Shown: one piece after another, positions 1 through 5,673 of the stretch | How positions within the stretch are numbered: position 1 is the first letter of the stretch | Layout of the letters: each line of letters begins with the position of its first letter | NCBI GenBank assembly: GCA_016710525.1 | Contig: JADJVQ010000127.1 | Coordinates: 1 to 7,587 of the forward strand | Length of the DNA: 7,587 bases | Source: Burkholderiaceae bacterium | GTDB lineage: Bacteria; Pseudomonadota; Gammaproteobacteria; Burkholderiales; Burkholderiaceae_E | Reading direction: 5' to 3' | Notes under the pieces: model-generated | Seen by the model: only the letters and a program-made list of their open reading frames with translations | What the model was told of the DNA's origin: nothing | Database searches by the model: none | Translations under genes and position numbers: made by a program

Positions 1-1056
1 CGCTGCGTGTACCACGGCTGGAAGTTCTCGGTCGACGGCAGCTGCCAGGAAATGCCGGCCGAGCCGGAGAACACGCCCATGCTCAAGCGGGTTCGCGTGA
101 AGGCGTATCCGGTCCAGGAACGCAACGGCGTGCTGTGGACCTACATGGGGCCGGACGCCGAACCGCCGCCGCTTCCCAGCATGGAATGGAACATGGTGCC
201 GCCCGAGAACGCGCACGTGTCCATGCGGATCCAGGAATGCAACTGGCTGCAGGCGCTGGAAGGCGAGATCGACTCGGCCCACGCGGCGTTTCTTCACAGC
301 AGGGTTGACGCCGGTGGCGCTATAGGTGACTGGAAGCAGACTGCGGACTTGCAGCCGAAGTTCGAAGTTGTGCAACACGACGCGGGCATCCACATTGCAT
401 CGCGGCGCAAGTTTGAGGGCGACAGGAACTACATCCGCGTCAACCAGTTCCTGATGCCTTTCTGGACCCTTGTGCCGCCTTTTTCCGAGTTTCCCGAGTT
501 AAGCGGGCACGCGTGGGTGCCGATGGATGATGAGCACACGCTGTGCATCACGTTTTCCTACCATCCGGCGCAACCGTTCTATGCGAAGACGAAAAAGCTG
601 ATGAAGGAAGGGCACAAGGGCCGCGAGACGGGCCATCATTCCGAAGTGGCCTACGAAAAGCGCGCCGTCAACGAGCCATATCACACCTATTGGAGCAGGT
701 ACAGCCGCGCCAATGCTTACGGATTCAATGAGGAGCTTCATGCCGTCTATAACGCCGGCTTCCCCGGTTTGTGGGTGCAGGACGCGGCCCGCCAGTCGGG
801 CGTGATGCCGATCTACGACCGCAGCCGGGAGAACCTGGGCGTCAGCGACAGCGGCGTGGCCCGCACGCGCCGGGTGCTGCTGGAAGCCGCCCGCAAGCTG
901 GCGACCGAGGAAATCCGCCCGGCTTCTGCACAGGAGCCTGACAAGTTCCTGGTACGCGCCATCTCCATCATGATCCCCGCCGGAGGCGACTGGATGGCGC
1001 ATGGCAGGGAATTCATGCAGGCCCAGCCGGGCAAGGATTTCGGCTACCAGCCCTGA
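1..1056 (+). CDS. Rieske-type aromatic ring-hydroxylating oxygenase, large subunit (5' partial)
   Basis: Oxygenase component that uses a Rieske [2Fe-2S] centre and a mononuclear iron to hydroxylate an aromatic substrate with O2 and electrons from a separate reductase. The frame is open from base 1. The fragment begins in the second Rieske ligand pair, Cys-Val-Tyr-His-Gly-Trp (bases 4-21), so the first Cys-x-His pair and about 60-80 residues lie upstream of the window. The mononuclear-iron motif is clear at fragment residues 81-99: Asn-Trp, then Asp91, His94 and His99 (D-x2-H-x4-H). The C-terminal part has the QDAA segment, which probably supplies the Asp iron ligand, followed by a DR..E.LG.SD block ending in paired Arg residues; this pattern resembles phthalate 4,5-dioxygenase-type large subunits. 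The stop is 6 nt before the next gene, so it probably leads a catabolic operon. Third-position G/C bias drops between about 300 and 740. Substrate unknown; no small-subunit gene follows. Confidence 0.9.
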   Translation, partial: RCVYHGWKFSVDGSCQEMPAEPENTPMLKRVRVKAYPVQERNGVLWTYMGPDAEPPPLPSMEWNMVPPENAHVSMRIQECNWLQALEGEIDSAHAAFLHSRVDAGGAIGDWKQTADLQPKFEVVQHDAGIHIASRRKFEGDRNYIRVNQFLMPFWTLVPPFSEFPELSGHAWVPMDDEHTLCITFSYHPAQPFYAKTKKLMKEGHKGRETGHHSEVAYEKRAVNEPYHTYWSRYSRANAYGFNEELHAVYNAGFPGLWVQDAARQSGVMPIYDRSRENLGVSDSGVARTRRVLLEAARKLATEEIRPASAQEPDKFLVRAISIMIPAGGDWMAHGREFMQAQPGKDFGYQP

Positions 1057-1062
1057 GGACCC

Positions 1063-2356
1063 ATGAGCACCGACACTTCCCCGCTGGCCCGCGCGGCCGC
1101 CGAGTTCCCCCGCCATGAGCCGCGGCCGCCGGGCGCGCCGACGGCGCTGCAAGGCATCCGCGTGGTCGACTTCACGCACTTCATCGCCGGCCCGCTGGCC
1201 ACCATGATCCTGGCCGACATGGGCGCCGACGTGATCAAGGTCGAGCCGCCGGCCCGCGGCGACGACGCGCGCCGCTATCCGCCCATGCACCGGCCTCGCA
1301 CCAGGGGGCCCCTTTGTCTGGAGCAACCGCAACAAGACGCAGCATCGCGCTGGACCTGAAGCTCCAGGGGCTGGCCCTGGCGCGCGACCTGATCGCGAGG
1401 CCGACGTGCTGGTCGAGAACTTCTCCTCTGGCGTCATGCAGCGCTTTGGCCTGGACTGGCCGACCTGCCGCAACCTGAACCCGCGCCTGGTTTACTGCTC
1501 GGTCTCCGCCTATGGCCGCGAAGGCGCCTTCGCCGACCGCTTCGGCTTCGATCCCATCGCGCAGGCCGAAAGCGGCTTCGTTTCCATGAACGGCTATCCT
1601 GACCGCATGGGCGTGCGCGGCGGCTCTCGCCGGTGATGGACATCAGCACCGCCATGATGGTGGCAACGCCGTGCTCGGCGCGCTGCTGGCCCGGGAGCGC
1701 CAGGGCGAGGCCAGCGGTGGAGGTGGCGCTGTTCGACACGGCCGTCCTGATGACGCGCTGGCGACGATGCAGCACCTGGTCACCGGCCTGGAGCCCCAGC
1801 GCAACGGCAACACCAGTCCCGACACCTGCCCCTCCGGCGTGTTCCAGGCGAGCGACCGCACCTTCTACATCAACTGCGGCAACGACAGAATCTTCCAGCG
1901 GCTGGCGGGGCAGGTGCTGGAACGGCCCGACCTGGCCGCCGATCCCGGTCCACGCCACGGCCCCGGCGCATAGCGCGCCGCGACGGACTGTTCGCACCCT
2001 CGACGACGCGTTCGCCCGGCACCCGTGCGCACTGGCGGAGGCGCATGCGCGCCGCCGGCGTGCCCCTACGGCCTGGTGCGCACGGTGGGCGAGGCGATCC
2101 GCTCGCCCGAAGCGCGCGACCACCGGCTGGTGACCCGCATCCTCATCCGGCGCTGGGCACGGTCCCGAACGTGCGCTTGCCGATCCGCTACGCCGCCACG
2201 CCCATGGCCGATCCGACGCCGGCGCCTGCCATCGGGCAGCACACGGCGCAGGTGCTGGCTGAGGTGCTGGGCTACGACGCGCAGCGGATCGCGGGGCTGG
2301 CCGAAGGCGGGGCGTTCGGCACCCGGGTCCCGCGCGGCGCGGAGAACCCGGCCTGA
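1063..2356 (+). pseudogene. CaiB/BaiF (class III) CoA-transferase, broken by about 11 frameshifts
   Basis: Family III CoA-transferases move CoA between carboxylic acids through an active-site aspartyl-CoA. The start at 1063 gives a family-like N-terminus (LQGIRVVDFTHFIAGPLA, ADMGADVIKVEPP), but the frame breaks near 1300 and must be followed across all three frames. Recognisable blocks are FVWSNRNK (1313-1336), SIALDLK (1341-1361), ADVLVENFSSGVMQRFGLDW (1400-1459), SPVMDISTAMMV (1627-1662, whose Asp at 1639-1641 is the likely catalytic residue), NAVLGALLARERQGE, VEVALFDTAVLMT, and YGLVRTVGEAIRSPEARD. Approximate shift points are 1300, 1340, 1399, 1625, 1663, 1716, 1757, 1949, 2035, 2067 and 2147. 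Total span (~430 codons) matches the family. The last frame ends at TGA 2354-2356, overlapping the next ATG by one base. Protein-level conservation between the shifts is good, so either the decay is very recent or the sequence carries indel errors. As written it cannot make a functional enzyme. Confidence 0.88.
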
Positions 2357-3546
2357 TGACGGCCCGCACGCTGCGCGGCAAGGTGGCGGTGGTCGGCATC
2401 GGCGAGACCACCTACTACAAGCACGGCCAGTCGCCCGACGCGGAGTTCAAGCTCGCGCTCCAGGCCATCCTGGCCGCTTGCGCCGACGCCGGCATCCATC
2501 CACACCGAATCGATGGCTTCGCCTCGTACAGTGACGACCGCAGCGACGCCACCCGGCTCGCTGTCGCGCTCGGGCTGCCGCGCCTGCGCTCGGCGACCAT
2601 GCAGTGGGGCGGCGGGGGGGGCGGCTGCTGCGCGGCGGTGGCAAATGGCGCAGCCGCCATCGCGACCGGTCAGGCCGATTGTGTCGTTGTATTCCGTTCG
2701 CTGGCTCAGGGACAGTATGGCCGCTTCGGCCATGTCTCTGCCACCACTACGGCAGCAACAGTCAGCGGCGAGCGCGCCTACTTGGCGCCCTATGGCGTCA
2801 TTTCACCGCCACAGCGCTTTGCCATGCGTGTGCGTCGCTACATGCATGAGCATGGCGTACGGCAGGAAGCGCTGCGTGCCATCGCGCTGGCCTCATATCA
2901 CCACGCGCAGAACAACCCTCGCGCCGTGATGAACGGCAAACCACTGGACGAAGCGACGTACGACGCTTCCCGCTGGATCGTCGAGCCTCTTCACCTGTTC
3001 GATTGCTGCATGGAAAATGACGGAGCCGCGGCGCTGATCCTGATGGATGCACAACGCGCTGCCGACTGTGCGCAAAAGCCGGTGTACTTGCTCGGCGCTG
3101 CCGCGGGATCCGGCCCCCGGTTTGGCAGCTTCGCACACAACTCAATCGAATACGCATCTGGAAACTTCGGCACGGTCGCGCCTGACCTCTATCGGATGGC
3201 CGGCGTTGAGCCGAAGGATGTCGGCGTGGTGCAGGCGTACGATAGCTTTACTGGGGGCGTGTTGATGGCGCTGGCCGAACACGGCTTTTTCCCGCCTGAG
3301 GCAGCCAATGATTTTCTCGTGCTGGACAACCTGGTGGCAAAGGGCGGCCGCCTGCCCCTCAACACCAGCGGAGGCAACCTGGCGGAATGCTACGTCCATG
3401 GTTTCGAATTGGTGCTGGAAGCGGTGCGGCAGGTGCGCGGAACTTCTAGCAACCAGGCGGCGCGAAACGACGTCGCGCTGGTCGTTGGAGGGCCGATGGT
3501 GTCGCCGGTCAGCGACCTGCTGCTCGGTTCGGGAGACGTTCTTTGA
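2356..3546 (+). CDS. Thiolase-like protein (SCP2/lipid-transfer type, DUF35-partnered)
   Basis: A 396-residue thiolase-fold protein of the non-canonical group annotated as lipid-transfer protein or acetyl-CoA acetyltransferase. Visible marks: N-terminal VAVVGIGET; a glycine run G85-G90 followed by Cys91-Cys92 in the region where classical thiolases carry the nucleophilic cysteine; an ENDGAAALI block in the middle; YDSFTGG; and near the C-terminus NTSGGNLAECYVHG (336-349), whose His348 matches the thiolase His position. The ATG at 2356 overlaps the upstream stop (TGATG), and its own TGA overlaps the next start (TTGA), so translation is probably coupled. A DUF35 protein directly downstream is the arrangement of complexes such as Ltp2/ChsH2-DUF35 (retro-aldol cleavage) and BbsA/BbsB (thiolysis), so a CoA-ester C-C cleavage role is inferred. 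There is an 8-G run at 2614-2621. Codon bias relaxes after about 2640. Confidence 0.85.
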   Translation: MTARTLRGKVAVVGIGETTYYKHGQSPDAEFKLALQAILAACADAGIHPHRIDGFASYSDDRSDATRLAVALGLPRLRSATMQWGGGGGGCCAAVANGAAAIATGQADCVVVFRSLAQGQYGRFGHVSATTTAATVSGERAYLAPYGVISPPQRFAMRVRRYMHEHGVRQEALRAIALASYHHAQNNPRAVMNGKPLDEATYDASRWIVEPLHLFDCCMENDGAAALILMDAQRAADCAQKPVYLLGAAAGSGPRFGSFAHNSIEYASGNFGTVAPDLYRMAGVEPKDVGVVQAYDSFTGGVLMALAEHGFFPPEAANDFLVLDNLVAKGGRLPLNTSGGNLAECYVHGFELVLEAVRQVRGTSSNQAARNDVALVVGGPMVSPVSDLLLGSGDVL

Positions 3547-4010
3547 GCAGCGCGCCGACATCCGCTCCCTATCTGCCTCCTGGCCTGCAGATGCCGGTTG
3601 CCGAAACCGACGGCTTATCCGCGCCGTACTGGGCGGGATTGCAGCAGGAGAAGTTGCTGGTGCAGCGCTGCTCCCGCTGCAAGCGTTGGCAGTTCGGGCC
3701 TGAATGGATCTGCCACAAGTGCCACGCATTCGATCCGGACTGGGTCGAGGTGCCGGCCGAGGGACGAATTTACAGCTGGGAGCGTGTGTGGCACCCTGTG
3801 CATCCGGCGCTGAAGGGACACTGCCCTTACCTGGCGGTGCTGGTGGAACTGCCCCATGCCGGTGGCCTGCGGATGGTAGGCAACCTGCTGGGCGATCCCC
3901 TGCAGGAGGTACGCATCGGGGCCAGCGTCACTGGGATATTTGAACATCACTCACAGGCGTCTCTGCTGCAATGGCAGTGCGCCCAGGCCAGTAAAGGAGT
4001 CACTATATGA
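3543..4010 (+). CDS. DUF35 zinc-ribbon/OB-fold protein, partner of the thiolase
   Basis: A 155-residue acyl-CoA-associated OB-fold protein. It has a rubredoxin-like zinc ribbon with Cys43-x2-Cys46 and Cys57-x2-Cys60, then the OB-fold domain (about residues 65-150: GRIYSWERVWHPVHPAL, YLAVLVELPHAGGLRMVGNL). These proteins usually form a complex with thiolase-fold enzymes and lack catalytic residues of their own; the OB domain is thought to help bind the CoA ester. The chosen start is TTG at 3543, overlapping the thiolase stop by four bases; an internal ATG at 3591 (Met17) is an alternative that would leave the zinc ribbon intact. Its stop overlaps the next start (ATGA at 4007-4010). The length and motifs look complete, with no frameshift. 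The family call is firm; the exact reaction of the pair is inferred. Confidence 0.87.
   Translation: MSSAPTSAPYLPPGLQMPVAETDGLSAPYWAGLQQEKLLVQRCSRCKRWQFGPEWICHKCHAFDPDWVEVPAEGRIYSWERVWHPVHPALKGHCPYLAVLVELPHAGGLRMVGNLLGDPLQEVRIGASVTGIFEHHSQASLLQWQCAQASKGVTI
3993..3999 (+). promoter_or_regulatory. Strong ribosome binding site for the truncated dioxygenase gene
   Basis: AAAGGAG lies inside the end of the DUF35 gene, 7 nt before the ATG at 4007. It is one of the best Shine-Dalgarno matches in the window. With the ATGA stop-start overlap it supports 4007 as a genuine former start, and it suggests the chimeric remnant may still be translated. Confidence 0.7.
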
Positions 4011-4192
4011 ATCAGGAAGAAAGATTGCGCGCCATCTGGGACCGATCGGTGGAAAAGCTCAAGGAGGTCGTGCGGGAATTCAAAATCACCGAAGCCGAAC
4101 TTCACCTGGCAGGGGACTATTTCAATCGGCTGGGGCAGTCCGGTATGTGCCGCAGCCTGATTGATGTCGCTCTGGCGATGACCAGCATCGAT
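4007..4192 (+). pseudogene. Intradiol ring-cleavage dioxygenase, N-terminal remnant (about 62 codons)
   Basis: The first ~62 residues (ERLRAIWDRSVEKLKEVVRE, KITEAELHLAGDYFNRLGQ, MCRSLIDVALAMTS) resemble the helical N-terminal dimerisation domain of catechol/hydroxyquinol 1,2-dioxygenase-type enzymes, which cleave dihydroxylated rings between the two hydroxyls. The complete protein would be roughly 270-300 residues; the catalytic domain with its Tyr/Tyr/His/His iron ligands is absent. The reading frame stays open to TAA at 4277-4279, but residues after ~62 are read from the antisense strand of a GntR gene and then from the left end of the IS, so the 90-residue product would be chimeric. Its position behind the oxygenase, CoA-transferase, thiolase and DUF35 genes, with a good ribosome binding site and ATGA coupling, fits the last visible gene of the operon. 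The family is assigned from recall of the N-terminal pattern only, so it is less certain than its neighbours. Confidence 0.62.
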
Positions 4193-4252
4193 GACACCGG
4201 AGCTGCCCGGACGAACGAACGCGCCACCGGTCGCACCTTTGCGCATCTCGAT
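4190..4252 (-). pseudogene. GntR/FadR-family regulator, fragment beyond the winged helix
   Basis: Read on the minus strand from 4252, this stretch encodes RKGATGGAFVRPGSSGVI, the wing and linker that normally follow LEHAGIIEM in FadR-subfamily GntR regulators. The first part of the same gene lies across the IS at 5300-5520. Joining the two pieces with one copy of the 8-bp duplication gives an uninterrupted in-frame sequence. Past about 4190 the minus-strand reading turns into the antisense of the dioxygenase remnant, with no similarity to an FCD effector domain. The rest of the regulator was therefore lost at a junction at about 4190. Confidence 0.8.
4245..4252. repeat. Target-site duplication, left copy (8 bp)
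   Basis: ATCTCGAT directly precedes the left inverted repeat of the IS. An identical copy follows the right end at 5300-5307. Eight bases is the usual duplication length for IS1595-family elements. Confidence 0.93.
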
Positions 4253-4273
4253 GGCGCTGTTCAGGTTAAGTAT
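4253..4273 (+). repeat. IS left terminal inverted repeat
   Basis: Twenty-one bases beginning GGCGCTGTTCAGGTTA. It matches the reverse complement of 5279-5299 at 20 of 21 positions; the one difference is A at 4269 against G on the other end. Confidence 0.92.
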
Positions 4274-4317
4274 GGATAAGGTGCTAGAGTGGGCCCGTTC
4301 TCATAGGGGAAACGGGG

Positions 4318-5286
4318 ATGAAAGCCACTCAGTTCAAGGCACTGCTCGACTCTTTGGGCAGCCTCACGCCGTCGCAGCGTAAGAAGCTGGCCGCCACGCT
4401 CAGCCCGACAACCCCGTCGGCACCCCCCTTCCCGGGCCTTGGACAAGCTCCAGCCCGGCGCCTGCCCCCACTGTTCGAGCGAGCAGGTAGTCCGCAACGG
4501 GATGGCCTACGGGCTCCAGCGCGATACCTCTGCCGTGGCTGCTCCAAGACCTTCAACGCCACGACCGGCACACCCCTGAGCCGTCTGCGGGACAAGGAGC
4601 AGTTCGAGGCGTACGCCGACTGCGTTCGCCAGGGGCTGTCCGTCCGGGCCGCCGCCTCCCAGGTGGGGGTCTCCGTAGACAAGGCCTTCCGGTGGCGGCA
4701 CCGGTTCCTCCAGAGCGTGGTCTCCCAGCAGCCCAGGGGCGTCGCGGGGATGCTGGAGGTCGATGAAACGTATTTTCGAGAGTCCCAGAAGGGGTCTCGC
4801 AAGCTCACCCGGCCAGCGCGATACAGCGGAGGTCGGGCCAAGGGTGCCGGCCGCAAGGCGGCGGATTGGGTGCCCGTCCTGGTTGGCCGGGTTCGAGGCC
4901 AGCCGTACACCGTCGACAAGGTGCTGGCCAAGCTCAACGGGGTGGAAGTGACCGCCGCCCTGAAGGACGCCGTCAAGCCAGGCGAGACGGTCGTCTGTAC
5001 GGACGGCCACTCGGCCTTCCTGCGGCTGGACAAGTCGCTGGGCGTGGAGACCAGGTACTTCGTGGCCGGCTACCACGGCCACACCAACAAGACCTTCCAC
5101 GTCCAGACCGCCAACAACTACCACGAGCAGCTCAAGTCGTGGATACAGCGCAGCCGGCGCGGCGTGGCCACCAAATACCTGCCCCACTACCTTGCTTGGC
5201 ACCGGCTGATGACCTGGAACAGAGGCGGCCTGACCAGCTTCGATGTGCTCCGTTCAGCCCTCGGTCAGCAGGTCATCAATACCTAA
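4318..5286 (+). CDS. IS1595-family (ISXO2-like) transposase with internally frameshifted zinc ribbon
   Basis: A 322-residue DDE-type transposase. Candidate catalytic residues are Asp149 (LEVDETYF), Asp229 (VCTDGHSAF) and the Asn266/267 to Lys273 segment (TANNYHEQLKSW), matching the DD(N/E)K arrangement of IS1595 enzymes. The C-terminal GVATKYLPHYLAWHRL block is also typical. The ATG at 4318 has AGGGGA 7 nt upstream. The N-terminus should carry a four-cysteine zinc ribbon, but only the second pair (YLCRGCSKTF) is in frame. The first pair (GACPHCSSEQVVRNG) is readable only in another frame between about 4436 and 4523. One extra base near 4434-4436 and two near 4520-4523 shift out of and back into frame, scrambling ~30 residues (about 40-69) and leaving the rest intact. 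The encoded protein may therefore be defective for DNA binding, unless the shifts are sequence errors. Confidence 0.9.
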   Translation: MKATQFKALLDSLGSLTPSQRKKLAATLSPTTPSAPPFPGLGQAPARRLPPLFERAGSPQRDGLRAPARYLCRGCSKTFNATTGTPLSRLRDKEQFEAYADCVRQGLSVRAAASQVGVSVDKAFRWRHRFLQSVVSQQPRGVAGMLEVDETYFRESQKGSRKLTRPARYSGGRAKGAGRKAADWVPVLVGRVRGQPYTVDKVLAKLNGVEVTAALKDAVKPGETVVCTDGHSAFLRLDKSLGVETRYFVAGYHGHTNKTFHVQTANNYHEQLKSWIQRSRRGVATKYLPHYLAWHRLMTWNRGGLTSFDVLRSALGQQVINT

Positions 5287-5299
5287 CCTGAACAGCGCC
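5279..5299 (-). repeat. IS right terminal inverted repeat
   Basis: Right tip of the IS, ending CCTGAACAGCGCC. It pairs with 4253-4273 at 20 of 21 positions and is immediately followed by the second copy of the 8-bp target duplication. Confidence 0.92.
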
Positions 5300-5307
5300 A
5301 TCTCGAT
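5300..5307. repeat. Target-site duplication, right copy (8 bp)
   Basis: ATCTCGAT, identical to 4245-4252, directly follows the right end of the IS. It belongs to the GntR codons for Ile-Glu-Met, read on the minus strand. Confidence 0.93.
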
Positions 5308-5520
5308 AATGCCCGCGTGCTCCAGCGCCCGCAGTGCTTCCCGCAATGTGTTGCGGCTGACATTCAACCGCGCCGACAGGTCCCGTTCCGACGGGAGGCG
5401 ATCACCTGGCGTGAGCTTTCCAGCCGCGATCAGATCCCGCACTTGGGCGGCAATCTCGTCCCTGGCGCGCGCCGGGGCGATCGCGGCGAAGTCCAGATGA
5501 GGCGTGGAGGTTTGGGGCAT
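5300..5520 (-). pseudogene. GntR/FadR-family regulator, N-terminal winged-helix fragment interrupted by the IS
   Basis: DNA-binding half of a GntR-family transcription factor. From the ATG at 5520-5518, residues 10-74 give the full winged helix-turn-helix: RARDEIAAQVRDLIAAGKL, PGDRLPSERDLSARLNVSRN, TLREALRALEHAGIIEM. The IS enters right after Glu-Met; the open frame then runs 14 residues into the element and stops at 5256-5254, predicting an 88-residue protein with no effector-binding domain. Before the insertion the same frame would have continued through 4252-4190 and ended in unrelated antisense sequence at 3947 (about 172 residues), so the FCD ligand domain was already lost. The start is the first methionine giving a family-like N-terminus, but its ribosome binding site is poor. 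The gene diverges from the Bug gene, suggesting it once regulated that gene, the operon to the left, or both. Confidence 0.85.
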
Positions 5521-5673
5521 GGCGCCCGACGATTCTACGATGGCCTGACCCCTGCGGCGTCGACGCCCGAGAAGGCTGCCAGCCCCCTGCGCCAGTAAAA
5601 CCTGTCGCGAAGTTGCCCGGGAGATCCATAATACCGCAAACAAGCGAAAGCTTGCCAATCAGGAGAAAACGTC
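5521..5673. promoter_or_regulatory. Divergent intergenic region between the GntR remnant and the Bug gene
   Basis: This 153-bp region must hold the promoters of both divergent genes. For the Bug gene, CATAAT at 5627-5632 is a fair -10 box (5 of 6 bases), but I see no good -35 at the right distance. A short perfect hairpin, CAAGC-GAAA-GCTTG (5641-5654), lies in the predicted leader just upstream of the AGGAG ribosome binding site at 5661-5665, which is 8 nt before the ATG at 5674. I could not pick out a convincing FadR-type operator palindrome. Confidence 0.45.

Larger units (their letters stand above)
4253..5299 (+). mobile_element. IS1595-family insertion sequence, 1047 bp
   Basis: A complete insertion sequence with both ends visible. 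The terminal inverted repeats are 21 bp with one mismatch, and both ends start GGCGCTGTTCAGG. The element carries a single plus-strand transposase gene (4318-5286) that ends 13 nt before the right tip. An exact 8-bp direct repeat flanks it, and removing the element plus one repeat copy rebuilds an open GntR reading frame, so both the boundaries and the target are well fixed. It lies in the remnant of the regulator, about 60 bp past the point where the dioxygenase gene is already truncated, so the IS did not itself cut the dioxygenase. The transposase domain type, length and duplication size all agree with the IS1595 family; the named subgroup is not assigned. Confidence 0.93.

Noticed and set aside
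499..1473. Long minus-strand open frame (324 codons) opposite the Rieske and CoA-transferase genes
   Set aside because: It is the antisense shadow of high-GC coding sequence; the protein is Arg/Ala/Gly-rich and low in pattern, while the plus strand shows clear Rieske oxygenase motifs.
1434..2411. Minus-strand open frame (325 codons) over the broken CoA-transferase
   Set aside because: It is longer than any plus-strand frame there only because frameshifts fragment the real gene. Its composition is Arg/Pro/Ala-rich, and CoA-transferase blocks are readable on the plus strand throughout.
2025..2534. Plus-strand open frame spanning the CoA-transferase end and thiolase start
   Set aside because: Only its middle part (about 2067-2147) reads as CoA-transferase; the rest is out-of-frame noise over the thiolase gene.
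4007..4279. IS insertion as the cause of dioxygenase truncation
   Set aside because: The dioxygenase similarity ends at about 4190, while the IS starts at 4253, and the intervening bases belong to the GntR gene. The truncation is a separate event.
4507..5202. Minus-strand open frame (231 codons) inside the IS
   Set aside because: It is the antisense of the DDE transposase; IS1595 elements of this size normally carry one gene, and no family pattern is visible.
5254..5658. Longer GntR start at 5658 (TTG)
   Set aside because: It would add 46 residues with no family pattern and would overlap the Bug leader hairpin and -10 box. ATG 5520 gives a normal GntR N-terminus.
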